A stretch of DNA of 64,000 bases from MED-G20 sp038108155. GTDB taxonomy: Bacteria > Bacteroidota > Bacteroidia > Flavobacteriales_D > Parvicellaceae. Position numbers and translations under genes: made by a program. The number at the start of each line of letters is the position of its first letter. Position 1 is the stretch's first letter. Location: the NCBI GenBank assembly GCA_038108155.1, contig JAYNHP010000004.1, forward strand, positions 1 through 64,000, written 5' to 3'. Below the pieces are notes generated by a model, which saw only the letters and a program-made list of their open reading frames with translations, made no database searches and was not told the DNA's origin. Positions 36,161-43,935 of this stretch are shown one piece after another.

Positions 36161-37435
36161 GTGACTAATTGGGAATTTTCTTTAGACTGTGCAAGAAAAC
36201 TTGACGAAAATGACAAATTAAGTACTTACAGAGAACGTTTTTTTATACCTAACTTCTCTGGAAGAGAATCTTTGTATTTCACAGGAAATTCATTAGGATT
36301 ACAGCCTAAAAATGTTCAAACCTATATCCAAAATGAACTTGACGACTGGTCAAAATGGGGAGTGGAAGGTCATGAAAAAGCAAAAAATCCGTGGCTAGAT
36401 TATCACGAAATTTTTAACGATAAAATATCTCCAATTGTTGGTGCTAAAAATAAGGAGTTGGTAGTAACCCATAGCCTAACTACCAATCTACACCTTTTGT
36501 TAATTTCATTTTACAGACCCAACAAAACAAGATTTAAAATATTATGCGAAAAAAAAGCATTTCCTAGTGACCAGTATGCTTTACAAAGTCAAGCCAAAAT
36601 ACATAATCTAAACCCTGAAGATTGTATTGTAGAAGTTGGCCCTAGAGATGGAGAACATACTATTAGAACTGAAGATATTATTTCAAAAATCAATGAAATT
36701 GGTCAAGAATTGGCTTTGGTTATGATCGGTGGAGTTAATTACTATTCGGGGCAGGTTTTTAATATGCAATCCATAACCACTGCAGGTCATAATGTTGGTG
36801 CATTTGTTGGGTTTGACTTGGCACACGGAGTGGGAAATATTCCTTTAAAACTCAACGAATGGAATGTTGACTTTGCTGCGTGGTGCTCTTACAAATACCT
36901 TAACTCTGGTCCTGGTGGAGTAAGTGGATTGTACATTCATGAAAAACATGTTGCAAATCCAAATATTCTAAGACTTGCAGGTTGGTGGGGCCATAAAAAA
37001 GAAGATAGGTTTAAAATGCCCGATAAATTCTCTCCTATTCCTACTGCTGAGAGCTGGCAATTATCTAATGCTCCTGTTCTGGCCATGGCTGTTCATAAAG
37101 CATCTGTAGATTTATTTAATGAAGTGGGAATGGAAAAACTTAGAAATAAAAGTATATCACTAACCAACTATCTAGAGTTTATTATAAATCAAATCAATGA
37201 AATAAAGGAATCTTATTTAGAAATTATAACCCCAAGTAATTCCAATGAAAGAGGTTGTCAACTTTCTATTATTGCTCACGGAAACGGAAAAGAATTATTT
37301 CAAGAGCTTTCTAAAAACCATATTGTTGTAGACTGGAGAGAACCCAACGTTATAAGAGTTGCACCTGTTCCTTTTTACAATAGTTTTCGAGATGTTTATG
37401 AGTTTGGAAGAGTACTAAATAATTATTTAAAATAA
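36161..37435 (+). CDS. kynU: Kynureninase
   Basis: Kynureninase cleaves kynurenine or 3-hydroxykynurenine to anthranilate or 3-hydroxyanthranilate and alanine. The 424-residue PLP enzyme has the start FSLDCARKLDENDKL and LYFTGNSLGLQPKN. VGFDLAHGVGNIPL contains the aspartate that contacts the cofactor nitrogen. The cofactor lysine lies in CSYKYLNSGPGG. The length is usual (about 420). It starts with GTG (MTNWEFS) after a good promoter. With kmo 145 bases downstream it processes tryptophan-derived kynurenine, either for NAD synthesis by the quinolinate route or for tryptophan breakdown. The dioxygenases before and after these steps are not in the window. Confidence 0.96.
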   Translation: MTNWEFSLDCARKLDENDKLSTYRERFFIPNFSGRESLYFTGNSLGLQPKNVQTYIQNELDDWSKWGVEGHEKAKNPWLDYHEIFNDKISPIVGAKNKELVVTHSLTTNLHLLLISFYRPNKTRFKILCEKKAFPSDQYALQSQAKIHNLNPEDCIVEVGPRDGEHTIRTEDIISKINEIGQELALVMIGGVNYYSGQVFNMQSITTAGHNVGAFVGFDLAHGVGNIPLKLNEWNVDFAAWCSYKYLNSGPGGVSGLYIHEKHVANPNILRLAGWWGHKKEDRFKMPDKFSPIPTAESWQLSNAPVLAMAVHKASVDLFNEVGMEKLRNKSISLTNYLEFIINQINEIKESYLEIITPSNSNERGCQLSIIAHGNGKELFQELSKNHIVVDWREPNVIRVAPVPFYNSFRDVYEFGRVLNNYLK

Positions 37436-37436
37436 T

Positions 37437-37595
37437 TTGAACCCTGATGTAAAAATATCTTTTCTAGCAATAATGACAGTTGTTTTTGGATTAGTGGTAT
37501 GGAGAATTTCAAATAAAGTTTTTTCAGCAAATAAAAGAATCCAAAATAGTAAATTTGAAAAATCTGAATATAGAAAAAGATGGAAAAGAAGGTAA
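37437..37595 (+). CDS. Putative 52-residue membrane protein between kynU and kmo
   Basis: An open frame starting with TTG right after the kynU stop. It reads NPDVKISFLAIMTVVFGLVVW, a hydrophobic helix, then a strongly basic tail KSEYRKRWKRR. Its end overlaps the kmo start by 16 bases. Alternatively it may start at the internal ATG at 37473, giving 40 residues. A single helix with a positive C terminus is a sensible membrane topology, and the frame fills the otherwise empty gap exactly. No family is recognised. It is a candidate small protein of the operon but could be a chance frame. Confidence 0.45.
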   Translation: MNPDVKISFLAIMTVVFGLVVWRISNKVFSANKRIQNSKFEKSEYRKRWKRR

Positions 37596-38920
37596 TAATT
37601 GTAGGGGCAGGTTTAGTAGGCTCTTTATGGGCTGTTTATATGCAAAAAGCTGGGTATCAAGTAGTAATTTACGAAAGAAGATCAGACATTAGAAAAGCAG
37701 AAATTAGTGCTGGTAAATCTATAAATCTAGCACTTTCTGAACGCGGATGGAATTCATTAAAAGCAGCAGGTATAGAAAAAGAAATTGAAAAAATTGCCAT
37801 TCCAATGAGCGGAAGAATAATGCATAGCATAAAGGGAGATTTGACTTACCAGGCATATGGAAAAAAAGACGAAGCAATATATTCAGTTTCAAGAGGCCAT
37901 CTTAATGCAATCATGATGGATCTTGCAGAAAGTAAAGGAAATACCAAAATTCATTATCAGCACCAATGCTTAGATGCTAATTTAGAAAAAGGCCATATCA
38001 CTTTAAAAAACCTGAACACTCAAGAAATATTTGAAGACAAAGCAGACGTTATTTTTGCTGCCGACGGTGCGTTTTCTGCAGTTCGATACAACTCTATGCA
38101 AAAGGTAGATAGATTTAATTTTAGCCAATTTTACATTGAGGACGGTTACAAAGAATTACTCTTACCTGCAGATAAAAATGGAAATTATCAAATCGAAAAA
38201 AACGCCTTACATATCTGGCCTAGAGGACGTTTTATGCTGATTGCTTTACCGAATGAAGACGGCTCTTTTACTTGTACTTTATTTATGCCTTTTGAAAATG
38301 ACAAGTACGCATTTAAACAATTAGATAGCGATGATAAAATTGAGGATTTTGTCAAAGAAGTATTTCCAGATTTTTATGAAATGATTCCAAATTTGATTGA
38401 AAACTGGCATCAAAATCCACTATCTTCTATGTCTATAACAAGATGTTTCCCTTGGACGGTTGGAAAGTTTGCTCTTATGGGAGACTCTGCACATTCAACT
38501 GTTCCTTTTTATGGACAAGGTATGAATGCTGGATTTGAAGATTGTTTCGTAATGTGGGAGCTTTTCAATAAGCATAAAAACTGGGACAAAACATTTAAAG
38601 AATATCAAGAAATTAGAAAGCCAGATGGTGACGCTCTACAAGACCTTTCGCTAGATAATTATTATGTAATGAGAGATCATGTTGCAGATGAAAAATTCTT
38701 ACTTCAGAAAAAAATTGAAGCCAAAATTCATGAGCGCCATCCAAATAAATGGATTCCATTATATAGCCAAGTATCATTTAGTAACATAAGATATTCTGAT
38801 GCTTACAAGCAAGGAAAAATTCAAGAAGAGATAATGCGAAAAGTTATGAGCTCTCCAACTATTGAAAAAAATTGGGACTCAGAAGAAGTTGAAAATCAAA
38901 TATTATCAATGATTCAATAA
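37580..38920 (+). CDS. kmo: Kynurenine 3-monooxygenase
   Basis: A 446-residue FAD-dependent hydroxylase converting kynurenine to 3-hydroxykynurenine with NADPH and oxygen. The dinucleotide motif VIIVGAGLVGSLWAVYMQKAG opens the sequence. SAGKSINLALSERGW follows and is characteristic of this enzyme, and the second FAD motif GDSAHSTVPFYGQGMNAGFED is clear. The C-terminal region has a moderately hydrophobic segment, as in relatives that bind the membrane, but no strong helix. Together with kynU upstream it yields 3-hydroxyanthranilate. An exported protein gene follows two bases later. Confidence 0.96.
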   Translation: MEKKVIIVGAGLVGSLWAVYMQKAGYQVVIYERRSDIRKAEISAGKSINLALSERGWNSLKAAGIEKEIEKIAIPMSGRIMHSIKGDLTYQAYGKKDEAIYSVSRGHLNAIMMDLAESKGNTKIHYQHQCLDANLEKGHITLKNLNTQEIFEDKADVIFAADGAFSAVRYNSMQKVDRFNFSQFYIEDGYKELLLPADKNGNYQIEKNALHIWPRGRFMLIALPNEDGSFTCTLFMPFENDKYAFKQLDSDDKIEDFVKEVFPDFYEMIPNLIENWHQNPLSSMSITRCFPWTVGKFALMGDSAHSTVPFYGQGMNAGFEDCFVMWELFNKHKNWDKTFKEYQEIRKPDGDALQDLSLDNYYVMRDHVADEKFLLQKKIEAKIHERHPNKWIPLYSQVSFSNIRYSDAYKQGKIQEEIMRKVMSSPTIEKNWDSEEVENQILSMIQ

Positions 38921-38922
38921 TT

Positions 38923-39684
38923 ATGCGGAATTGTCTAGTTCTTATAATGATAATTTTTTCAATAATTGGAAACAGTCAGATGAAAATGTATCAGAGAAAG
39001 AATACTCCTTTAGTAGACTTTAATGGCACTTATCAATTACAAAATTTTTATTTAAGTCCTGGACTTACTTACATGTTACCACATACAATACCAAATGTTC
39101 TTACAAATTCTAATAACGAAATAAACGCCAATGGAAGATTAGCATATACTATTGATGTAGGAGCTTATCGAATATTTGAAAAAGGAGGAAATATTTTTAA
39201 TTATTTAGACTATGGAATTGGTTTTAAAAAACTTTCCGGAAGTGAGCAAATAAATGAAAGTAAGTCCATCTTTAAGCAAAGGTTTTTAACAGGTAGTTTT
39301 AATTTAAATAATATTTGGCAACTATCTGACAGAAAATTTATACAAACTAGCATAGGGTCCAATTTGGATTTTAAGTTATATGAAGAAGGAAGCCCATCCC
39401 CAAATAATACAGATAAATTAATTTTGGCATTTCATTTAAAAATTGGCTACGGATTTAAAGTAAAAAAAACTTTATTTATAATTCCAACAATGGAGTCCCC
39501 TTTTTTATCGTTAAAGAAATGGGAACAAGGAAAATCTACATATGGGATTTTCAACAGCAGGTATAGACCCTTGATATTTAAAGTAAGATTTATATTGTTA
39601 AAAAAACTTGGAAAAGGAAAGTGTCCTGAAGCACTTACAAGCCCAGAAGACAAAGCTAGATACGAAAGAAATTATATGCAATAA
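38923..39684 (+). CDS. Exported, probably outer-membrane-associated protein
   Basis: A 253-residue protein with a signal peptide (about residues 1-19, ending IGNSQ) and no further membrane helix. The sequence alternates polar and hydrophobic residues in short strands, with a final FKVRFILLKKL. A small beta-barrel or surface protein is plausible. The last 25 residues are highly charged, KCPEALTSPEDKARYERN, which may form a soluble tail. No family is recognised. It lies two bases after kmo and overlaps the thioesterase start by one base (TAATG), so it is part of the same transcript although a functional link to kynurenine is unproven. Confidence 0.72.
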   Translation: MRNCLVLIMIIFSIIGNSQMKMYQRKNTPLVDFNGTYQLQNFYLSPGLTYMLPHTIPNVLTNSNNEINANGRLAYTIDVGAYRIFEKGGNIFNYLDYGIGFKKLSGSEQINESKSIFKQRFLTGSFNLNNIWQLSDRKFIQTSIGSNLDFKLYEEGSPSPNNTDKLILAFHLKIGYGFKVKKTLFIIPTMESPFLSLKKWEQGKSTYGIFNSRYRPLIFKVRFILLKKLGKGKCPEALTSPEDKARYERNYMQ

Positions 39685-40208
39685 TGAAAAATTCTCAAAA
39701 AAAAGCAACAGAATCTTTAGCGGTTCAAACAAAAATGGTTTTACCCAACGATACCAATCCATTAAATACACTTTTTGGAGGAAGACTATTGGAATGGATG
39801 GATGAAATAGCAAGTATTTCAGCTCACAAACACTGTGGTCGTGTAGTAGTAACAGCATCCATCAATAATGTTTCATTTGACGAACCTATATTCGCTGGAG
39901 AAATTGTATCATTACATGCAAAAGTAAGTAGAGCATTTAACTCTTCCATGGAAGTCTTTATAGACGTCTTTGTGGAAAATACAGATGGTAGCCGAAGAAA
40001 ATGTAATGAAGCTATTTATAATTTTGTAGCAATTGATCAAAACAGAAACCCAATAAGTGTTCCAACTTTAATTCCAGAAACACAAATTGACAAACAAAGG
40101 TTTGATTCTGCATTAAGAAGAAAACAACTTAGTTTAGTACTGGCTGGAAAATTAAAACCTGAAGATGCTACAGAACTTAAAAATGCTTTATTCCCTAAAC
40201 TAAAATGA
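39684..40208 (+). CDS. Acyl-CoA thioesterase, hotdog fold
   Basis: A 174-residue enzyme of the YciA/acyl-CoA hydrolase type. It carries MVLPNDTNPLNTLFGGRLLEWMDEIASISA, where the conserved Asn and Asp act in catalysis, then VVTASINNVSFDEPIFAGEIVSLHAKV, the second strand pair of the hotdog fold. Such enzymes hydrolyse acyl-CoAs in the cytoplasm. Length matches the single-hotdog class (130-175). The start codon shares one base with the upstream stop and the stop overlaps the next start by four bases. The preferred acyl chain is not evident. Confidence 0.93.
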   Translation: MKNSQKKATESLAVQTKMVLPNDTNPLNTLFGGRLLEWMDEIASISAHKHCGRVVVTASINNVSFDEPIFAGEIVSLHAKVSRAFNSSMEVFIDVFVENTDGSRRKCNEAIYNFVAIDQNRNPISVPTLIPETQIDKQRFDSALRRKQLSLVLAGKLKPEDATELKNALFPKLK

Positions 40209-40810
40209 AAGCAAAAACTTGTAACGATATATTTGAAAAAGTAATTGACTATTACCACATCAATAATACGGTTGATGCGTCCTATCTTAACCCATTTGAA
40301 AAAGAAACATTGGAATTTTTACTTTTTGAAAAATGCTGGATAGATACCGTTCAATGGCATTTAGAAGACCTAATTAGAAATCCTAATTTAGATCCAAAAA
40401 ATGGATTAGCTATAAAACACAGAATCGATTCTTCAAACCAAAAAAGAACTGATATTGTTGAAAAAATTGACGATTATTATTTCCATGTTTTTAAAGAAAA
40501 CTCAAATTCCGAGAGCAGAATAAATACGGAAAGCCCTGGATGGGTTGTGGACAGACTTTCTATTTTAAATTTGAAAATATTCCACATGAACGAACAAACA
40601 GAGAGGAAAGATGTTAATCAAGAACACATCTTAAATTGCAATGAAAAATTAAATATTTTAAAACAACAAAAAATTGATTTAAGTCTTTCTTTTGACCAAC
40701 TTTTACAAGAATACAAAAGTGGAATCAAAAAAATGAAAGTCTACAGGCAAATGAAAATGTACAACGACTCAACTTTAAATCCTGAACTCTATCAAAAAAA
40801 CAATAGCTAA
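40205..40810 (+). CDS. DUF4254 protein
   Basis: A 201-residue soluble, helical protein. It begins with KTCNDIFEKVIDYYHINNTVD and includes FLLFEKCWIDTVQWHLEDLIRNP and a GLAIKHRIDSSNQKRTD segment typical of DUF4254. This family is found nearly always in Bacteroidota next to a family 9 glycosyltransferase, as here. The association suggests a role in lipopolysaccharide or capsule synthesis, but no activity is known. It overlaps the thioesterase by four bases and precedes the glycosyltransferase by seven, so all three are in one operon. The C terminus contains a predicted coiled coil (about 130-170). Confidence 0.85.
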   Translation: MKAKTCNDIFEKVIDYYHINNTVDASYLNPFEKETLEFLLFEKCWIDTVQWHLEDLIRNPNLDPKNGLAIKHRIDSSNQKRTDIVEKIDDYYFHVFKENSNSESRINTESPGWVVDRLSILNLKIFHMNEQTERKDVNQEHILNCNEKLNILKQQKIDLSLSFDQLLQEYKSGIKKMKVYRQMKMYNDSTLNPELYQKNNS

Positions 40811-40817
40811 AAATATA

Positions 40818-41804
40818 TTGATTATACGATTTTCGGCACTTGGAGATGTAATACTTGTAAGACCAATAATTCAACTATTTCTAAAAACATATCCCGATGT
40901 TAGAATCTGGATGGTTTCTAATATAAAAAATAAGTCAATCTTTGATTTTGACGAAAGATTAAAATTTATTGGTATAGATTTTAATTCAAAAGAAAAAAAA
41001 ATATTTCAAATAGCTAAAAAAGTTAAAGTAGTTTCAGGAAATATAAATTTTAATGGAATTTATGACCTACACGATGTTATTCGTTCAAAAATACTCTGCT
41101 TGATGCTTTCTTCAAAAACAGATGTTACTAGAGTTTTCGAAAAGCAAAGGAATTTAAAAAATAAAATTATAAGTAAAAAAATCACTTTGCAGAAACTCAA
41201 AACATCAAGTGAGCGTTATTTAAATTGTTTAAAAAAAGATTTTGAAAAACTTGATTTTACTAATATTAGTAAATCTATAAAGAGTAGGGATACTAAAGAA
41301 AACATTATTGGAATTGCCCCTTTTTCTGCACATAAAAGTAAAATATGGCCTTTGTCAAACTATCAAAAAATAATAAATCATTTTAACAACTTTAAGTTTG
41401 TGATTTTTGCTTTTGATAGTCAAGAGATAGAATATTCAAAAACTTACTTCTTAAAAAACTCAAACTGTAGTGTGATTGATGGAAATCTAGACCTGGATGA
41501 ACAAATGGAATTAATTAACGGTTTCAAAGTATTTATTTCTATGGATAGTGCCAATATGCATTTGGCAAGTCTTACGAGTACTAAGGTTGTCTCTATATGG
41601 GGTCCAACACATCCTTTTTTAGGATTTAGACCTTTATTTAATGAAGAGTTTATTGTTCAGTTAAGTAATGAAGAATTTAATGATAGACCCATTAGTATTT
41701 ATGGAAAAATAAGAAAGAAAGATAAGGTAAAAGCTGAACAGTCTATGTCTAGAATTGATGCGGAAAGGGTAATTGAAAAAATTAATTTAGCTATTAATAA
41801 ATAA
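40818..41804 (+). CDS. Glycosyltransferase family 9 (heptosyltransferase-like)
   Basis: A 328-residue GT-B enzyme of family 9. The sequence LIIRFSALGDVILVRPII is the N-terminal donor/acceptor region. The C-terminal half has APFSAHKSKIWPLSNY and SMDSANMHLASLTSTKVVSIWGPTHPFLGF, which is the sugar-nucleotide-binding signature of heptosyltransferases. It is expected to act on the lipopolysaccharide core in the cytoplasm, though the sugar may not be heptose in Bacteroidota. The start is TTG at 40818. An in-frame stop at 40776 limits any extension, and no ATG lies upstream, so the non-standard start is well supported. It abuts the converging purS gene. Confidence 0.9.
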   Translation: MIIRFSALGDVILVRPIIQLFLKTYPDVRIWMVSNIKNKSIFDFDERLKFIGIDFNSKEKKIFQIAKKVKVVSGNINFNGIYDLHDVIRSKILCLMLSSKTDVTRVFEKQRNLKNKIISKKITLQKLKTSSERYLNCLKKDFEKLDFTNISKSIKSRDTKENIIGIAPFSAHKSKIWPLSNYQKIINHFNNFKFVIFAFDSQEIEYSKTYFLKNSNCSVIDGNLDLDEQMELINGFKVFISMDSANMHLASLTSTKVVSIWGPTHPFLGFRPLFNEEFIVQLSNEEFNDRPISIYGKIRKKDKVKAEQSMSRIDAERVIEKINLAINK

Positions 41805-42056
41805 TTAAGATGGACTCAAAGTGAAAGTAAAGCTTTCCATTATTTGATTACATAAAAGCTTTTTGCAGGCATCCTCAACAATTTTTTTTGCAGAATCCTC
41901 ATCGCTAGTTTCCACATATAATGTTATATGTTTTCCAATTCTAACATTACTGATTTCAGTAAGACTTAAATTGTCCATACTTTGGGTAACTGCCTTGCCT
42001 TGTGGATCTAGTAAGGCTTCAAGTGGCATAATATCAATACTGGCTTTAAATCTCAT
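41805..42056 (-). CDS. purS: Phosphoribosylformylglycinamidine synthase subunit PurS
   Basis: PurS is the small subunit of the three-part FGAM synthase PurS-PurL-PurQ, bridging ammonia channelling between the glutaminase and synthetase parts. The 83-residue protein has the opening MRFKASIDIMPLEALLDPQGKAV and IGKHITLYVETSDEDSAKKIVEDACKKLL, both diagnostic. Its presence implies a short PurL and separate PurQ elsewhere, rather than the long single-chain enzyme found in many Flavobacteriia. The start overlaps the pssA stop by four bases, and the 3' end directly abuts the converging glycosyltransferase gene. Confidence 0.93.
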   Translation of the reverse strand: MRFKASIDIMPLEALLDPQGKAVTQSMDNLSLTEISNVRIGKHITLYVETSDEDSAKKIVEDACKKLLCNQIMESFTFTLSPS

Positions 42057-42769
42057 GTTATAAAATTATTAAATAAAGAAAAAAATAAATACAAAAATAG
42101 AACAATAGGGAAAATAAGAAAGGTATTTCCAAATATTATTAAAAAAACAAGACAAATTATAGATGAAAATACCCACATATAAATAAGCTTGTTTGTCTTA
42201 AAATTTAAGTTCTTAATTTTCAATGATATAAACCTCCATTTACTTACCATTAGAAAGCTTATTAAAAGAATAGTTATGGGTAAAAAAACTTGGTAATTAG
42301 AAACATTTACTATCCAGCTGCTATACTCAAGATAAGTCAAGGTCAAACTAACAGTAATTAATGCAAAAGCAGGAATTGGTAGGCCTATGAAAAAAGAACT
42401 TTCTTTTACTGCAGTATTAAATTTTGCAAGTCGTATTGCTCCAATTAGTGGGATAAGACCAAGAATTATAAAAAGCCAAAATTCTACTTCCTTTTCAACA
42501 AAAAACAAAGATAATGTGCTCACGGAATAAACAATAATAGAAGGTGCAATCCCAAAAGTTATTAAATCTGCAAAAGAATCTAATTGAGCACCTAAGGCAG
42601 ATTGAACATTTAATTTTCTTGCTGCAAATCCATCTAAGTAATCAAAGAGTGAGGCAAATAATATTAACCCTACAGACCAATATATTTCACCTAAAAATGC
42701 AAAATAAATTGAAGACCATCCTAACAGAAAATTGATTGAGGTAATTATATTAGGGATATTTTTTTTCAT
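42053..42769 (-). CDS. pssA: CDP-diacylglycerol-serine O-phosphatidyltransferase
   Basis: PssA makes phosphatidylserine from CDP-diacylglycerol and serine, the precursor of phosphatidylethanolamine. The 238-residue membrane protein has the CDP-alcohol phosphotransferase motif DYLDGFAARKLNVQSALGAQ followed by LDSFADLITFG, with all the acidic residues in place. About seven or eight hydrophobic segments are seen. It is cotranscribed with purS by a four-base overlap. The family is certain. The serine specificity is inferred from the similarity to the Bacillus-type PssA and from the usual Bacteroidota lipid composition. No promoter core is recognisable upstream. Confidence 0.92.
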   Translation of the reverse strand: MKKNIPNIITSINFLLGWSSIYFAFLGEIYWSVGLILFASLFDYLDGFAARKLNVQSALGAQLDSFADLITFGIAPSIIVYSVSTLSLFFVEKEVEFWLFIILGLIPLIGAIRLAKFNTAVKESSFFIGLPIPAFALITVSLTLTYLEYSSWIVNVSNYQVFLPITILLISFLMVSKWRFISLKIKNLNFKTNKLIYMWVFSSIICLVFLIIFGNTFLIFPIVLFLYLFFSLFNNFIT

Positions 42770-42861
42770 ATATGGGAACTAAATTACTGTAAACTTCGTT
42801 TCTTAATAAACAAAAAACCAATATTTAGTTTTTACTTTGCTAAATATATTTAAATTATACT

Positions 42862-43935
42862 GTGAAAAATTACTATCTATTTATATTGCTATTTATTAAT
42901 TATTCAATTTCTGGACAATTAAATTCTCCGAAATATAGTAATGAATTTCTTAATATTGGTGTTGGAGCTCGATCCTTGGCAATGTCTAACTCAGTAATCA
43001 CCAGTACCAATAGTGCTATGTCTGGTTTCTGGAATCCAGCAAATCTCTCTAAAATCAATAACGACATTCAAGTCGGGTTAATGCATGCAGAATATTTTGC
43101 TGGTATTGCAAAGTATGATTTTGGAAGTATTGCCAAAAAAATTGATGAAAAAAGTGGTTTTGGATTTTCTTTTTTAAGATTTGGAGTTGACAATATACCT
43201 AACACTTCAGAGCTTATTGATGCACAGGGAAATGTAAACTACGACAGAATTTCCTATTTCAGCGCTGCAGATATTGCATTTATTGGTAGTTATGGAAGAA
43301 AAATAAACGACAATCTTTCGGTCGGAGGTTCAGCTAAAGTAATTAATAGAACTGCCGGAGACTTTGCCTCAGCTTGGGGTTTTGGAATTGATATTTCATC
43401 CACATATATTAAAAATGACTGGGCAGTTGCTCTAGTTGCTAAAGATGTAACATCCACTTTCAATGTCTGGAGATACCAGTTATCTAGTGAAATGATCAAC
43501 ACATTTAATTCCACTGGCAATGAAATTCCGGAAAATGGTCTAGAACTTACTTTACCTAGATTAATAGTAGGATTAAGTAAAAATTATGAATTTGAAAAAA
43601 ATGTTCATCTACTAATAGAATTTAATGCAGATATCACTACTGATGGAAATAGAAATGTATTATTATCAGGGAATCCTTTTTCCATAGACCCCCATATAGG
43701 TAGTGAGTTTAATATAAAAGACATTGTTTTCATTAGGGGAGGAATTGGCAATGTTCAAAAAACACCTGACTTAACAGGTAAAATGATTTACACCATTCAA
43801 CCAAATTTAGGGATTGGAATTAATATTAAAGGAGTTGAAATTGAATATGCTTTAACAGATATTGGTGATGTTTCAATTGCTGAATACAGCAATATTTTTT
43901 CATTGAAATTCAACTTAAACCCAAAAACAAATTGA
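42862..43935 (+). CDS. porV2: PorV-family outer-membrane protein (PorV2-like)
   Basis: A 357-residue outer-membrane beta-barrel of the PorV/PorQ family. A signal peptide (about 1-18, ending YSISGQ) precedes SPKYSNEFLNIGVGARSLAMSNSVI, the typical family opening, and a series of amphipathic strands ends in FSLKFNL, a normal barrel terminus. PorV collects T9SS cargo at the translocon and hands it to the PorU sortase. The adjacent large peptidase has the PorU2 plan, so this is most likely the PorV2 type, but the two types are close and the numbering is a database convention. The start is GTG and the stop overlaps the next start by four bases. Confidence 0.85.
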   Translation: MKNYYLFILLFINYSISGQLNSPKYSNEFLNIGVGARSLAMSNSVITSTNSAMSGFWNPANLSKINNDIQVGLMHAEYFAGIAKYDFGSIAKKIDEKSGFGFSFLRFGVDNIPNTSELIDAQGNVNYDRISYFSAADIAFIGSYGRKINDNLSVGGSAKVINRTAGDFASAWGFGIDISSTYIKNDWAVALVAKDVTSTFNVWRYQLSSEMINTFNSTGNEIPENGLELTLPRLIVGLSKNYEFEKNVHLLIEFNADITTDGNRNVLLSGNPFSIDPHIGSEFNIKDIVFIRGGIGNVQKTPDLTGKMIYTIQPNLGIGINIKGVEIEYALTDIGDVSIAEYSNIFSLKFNLNPKTN

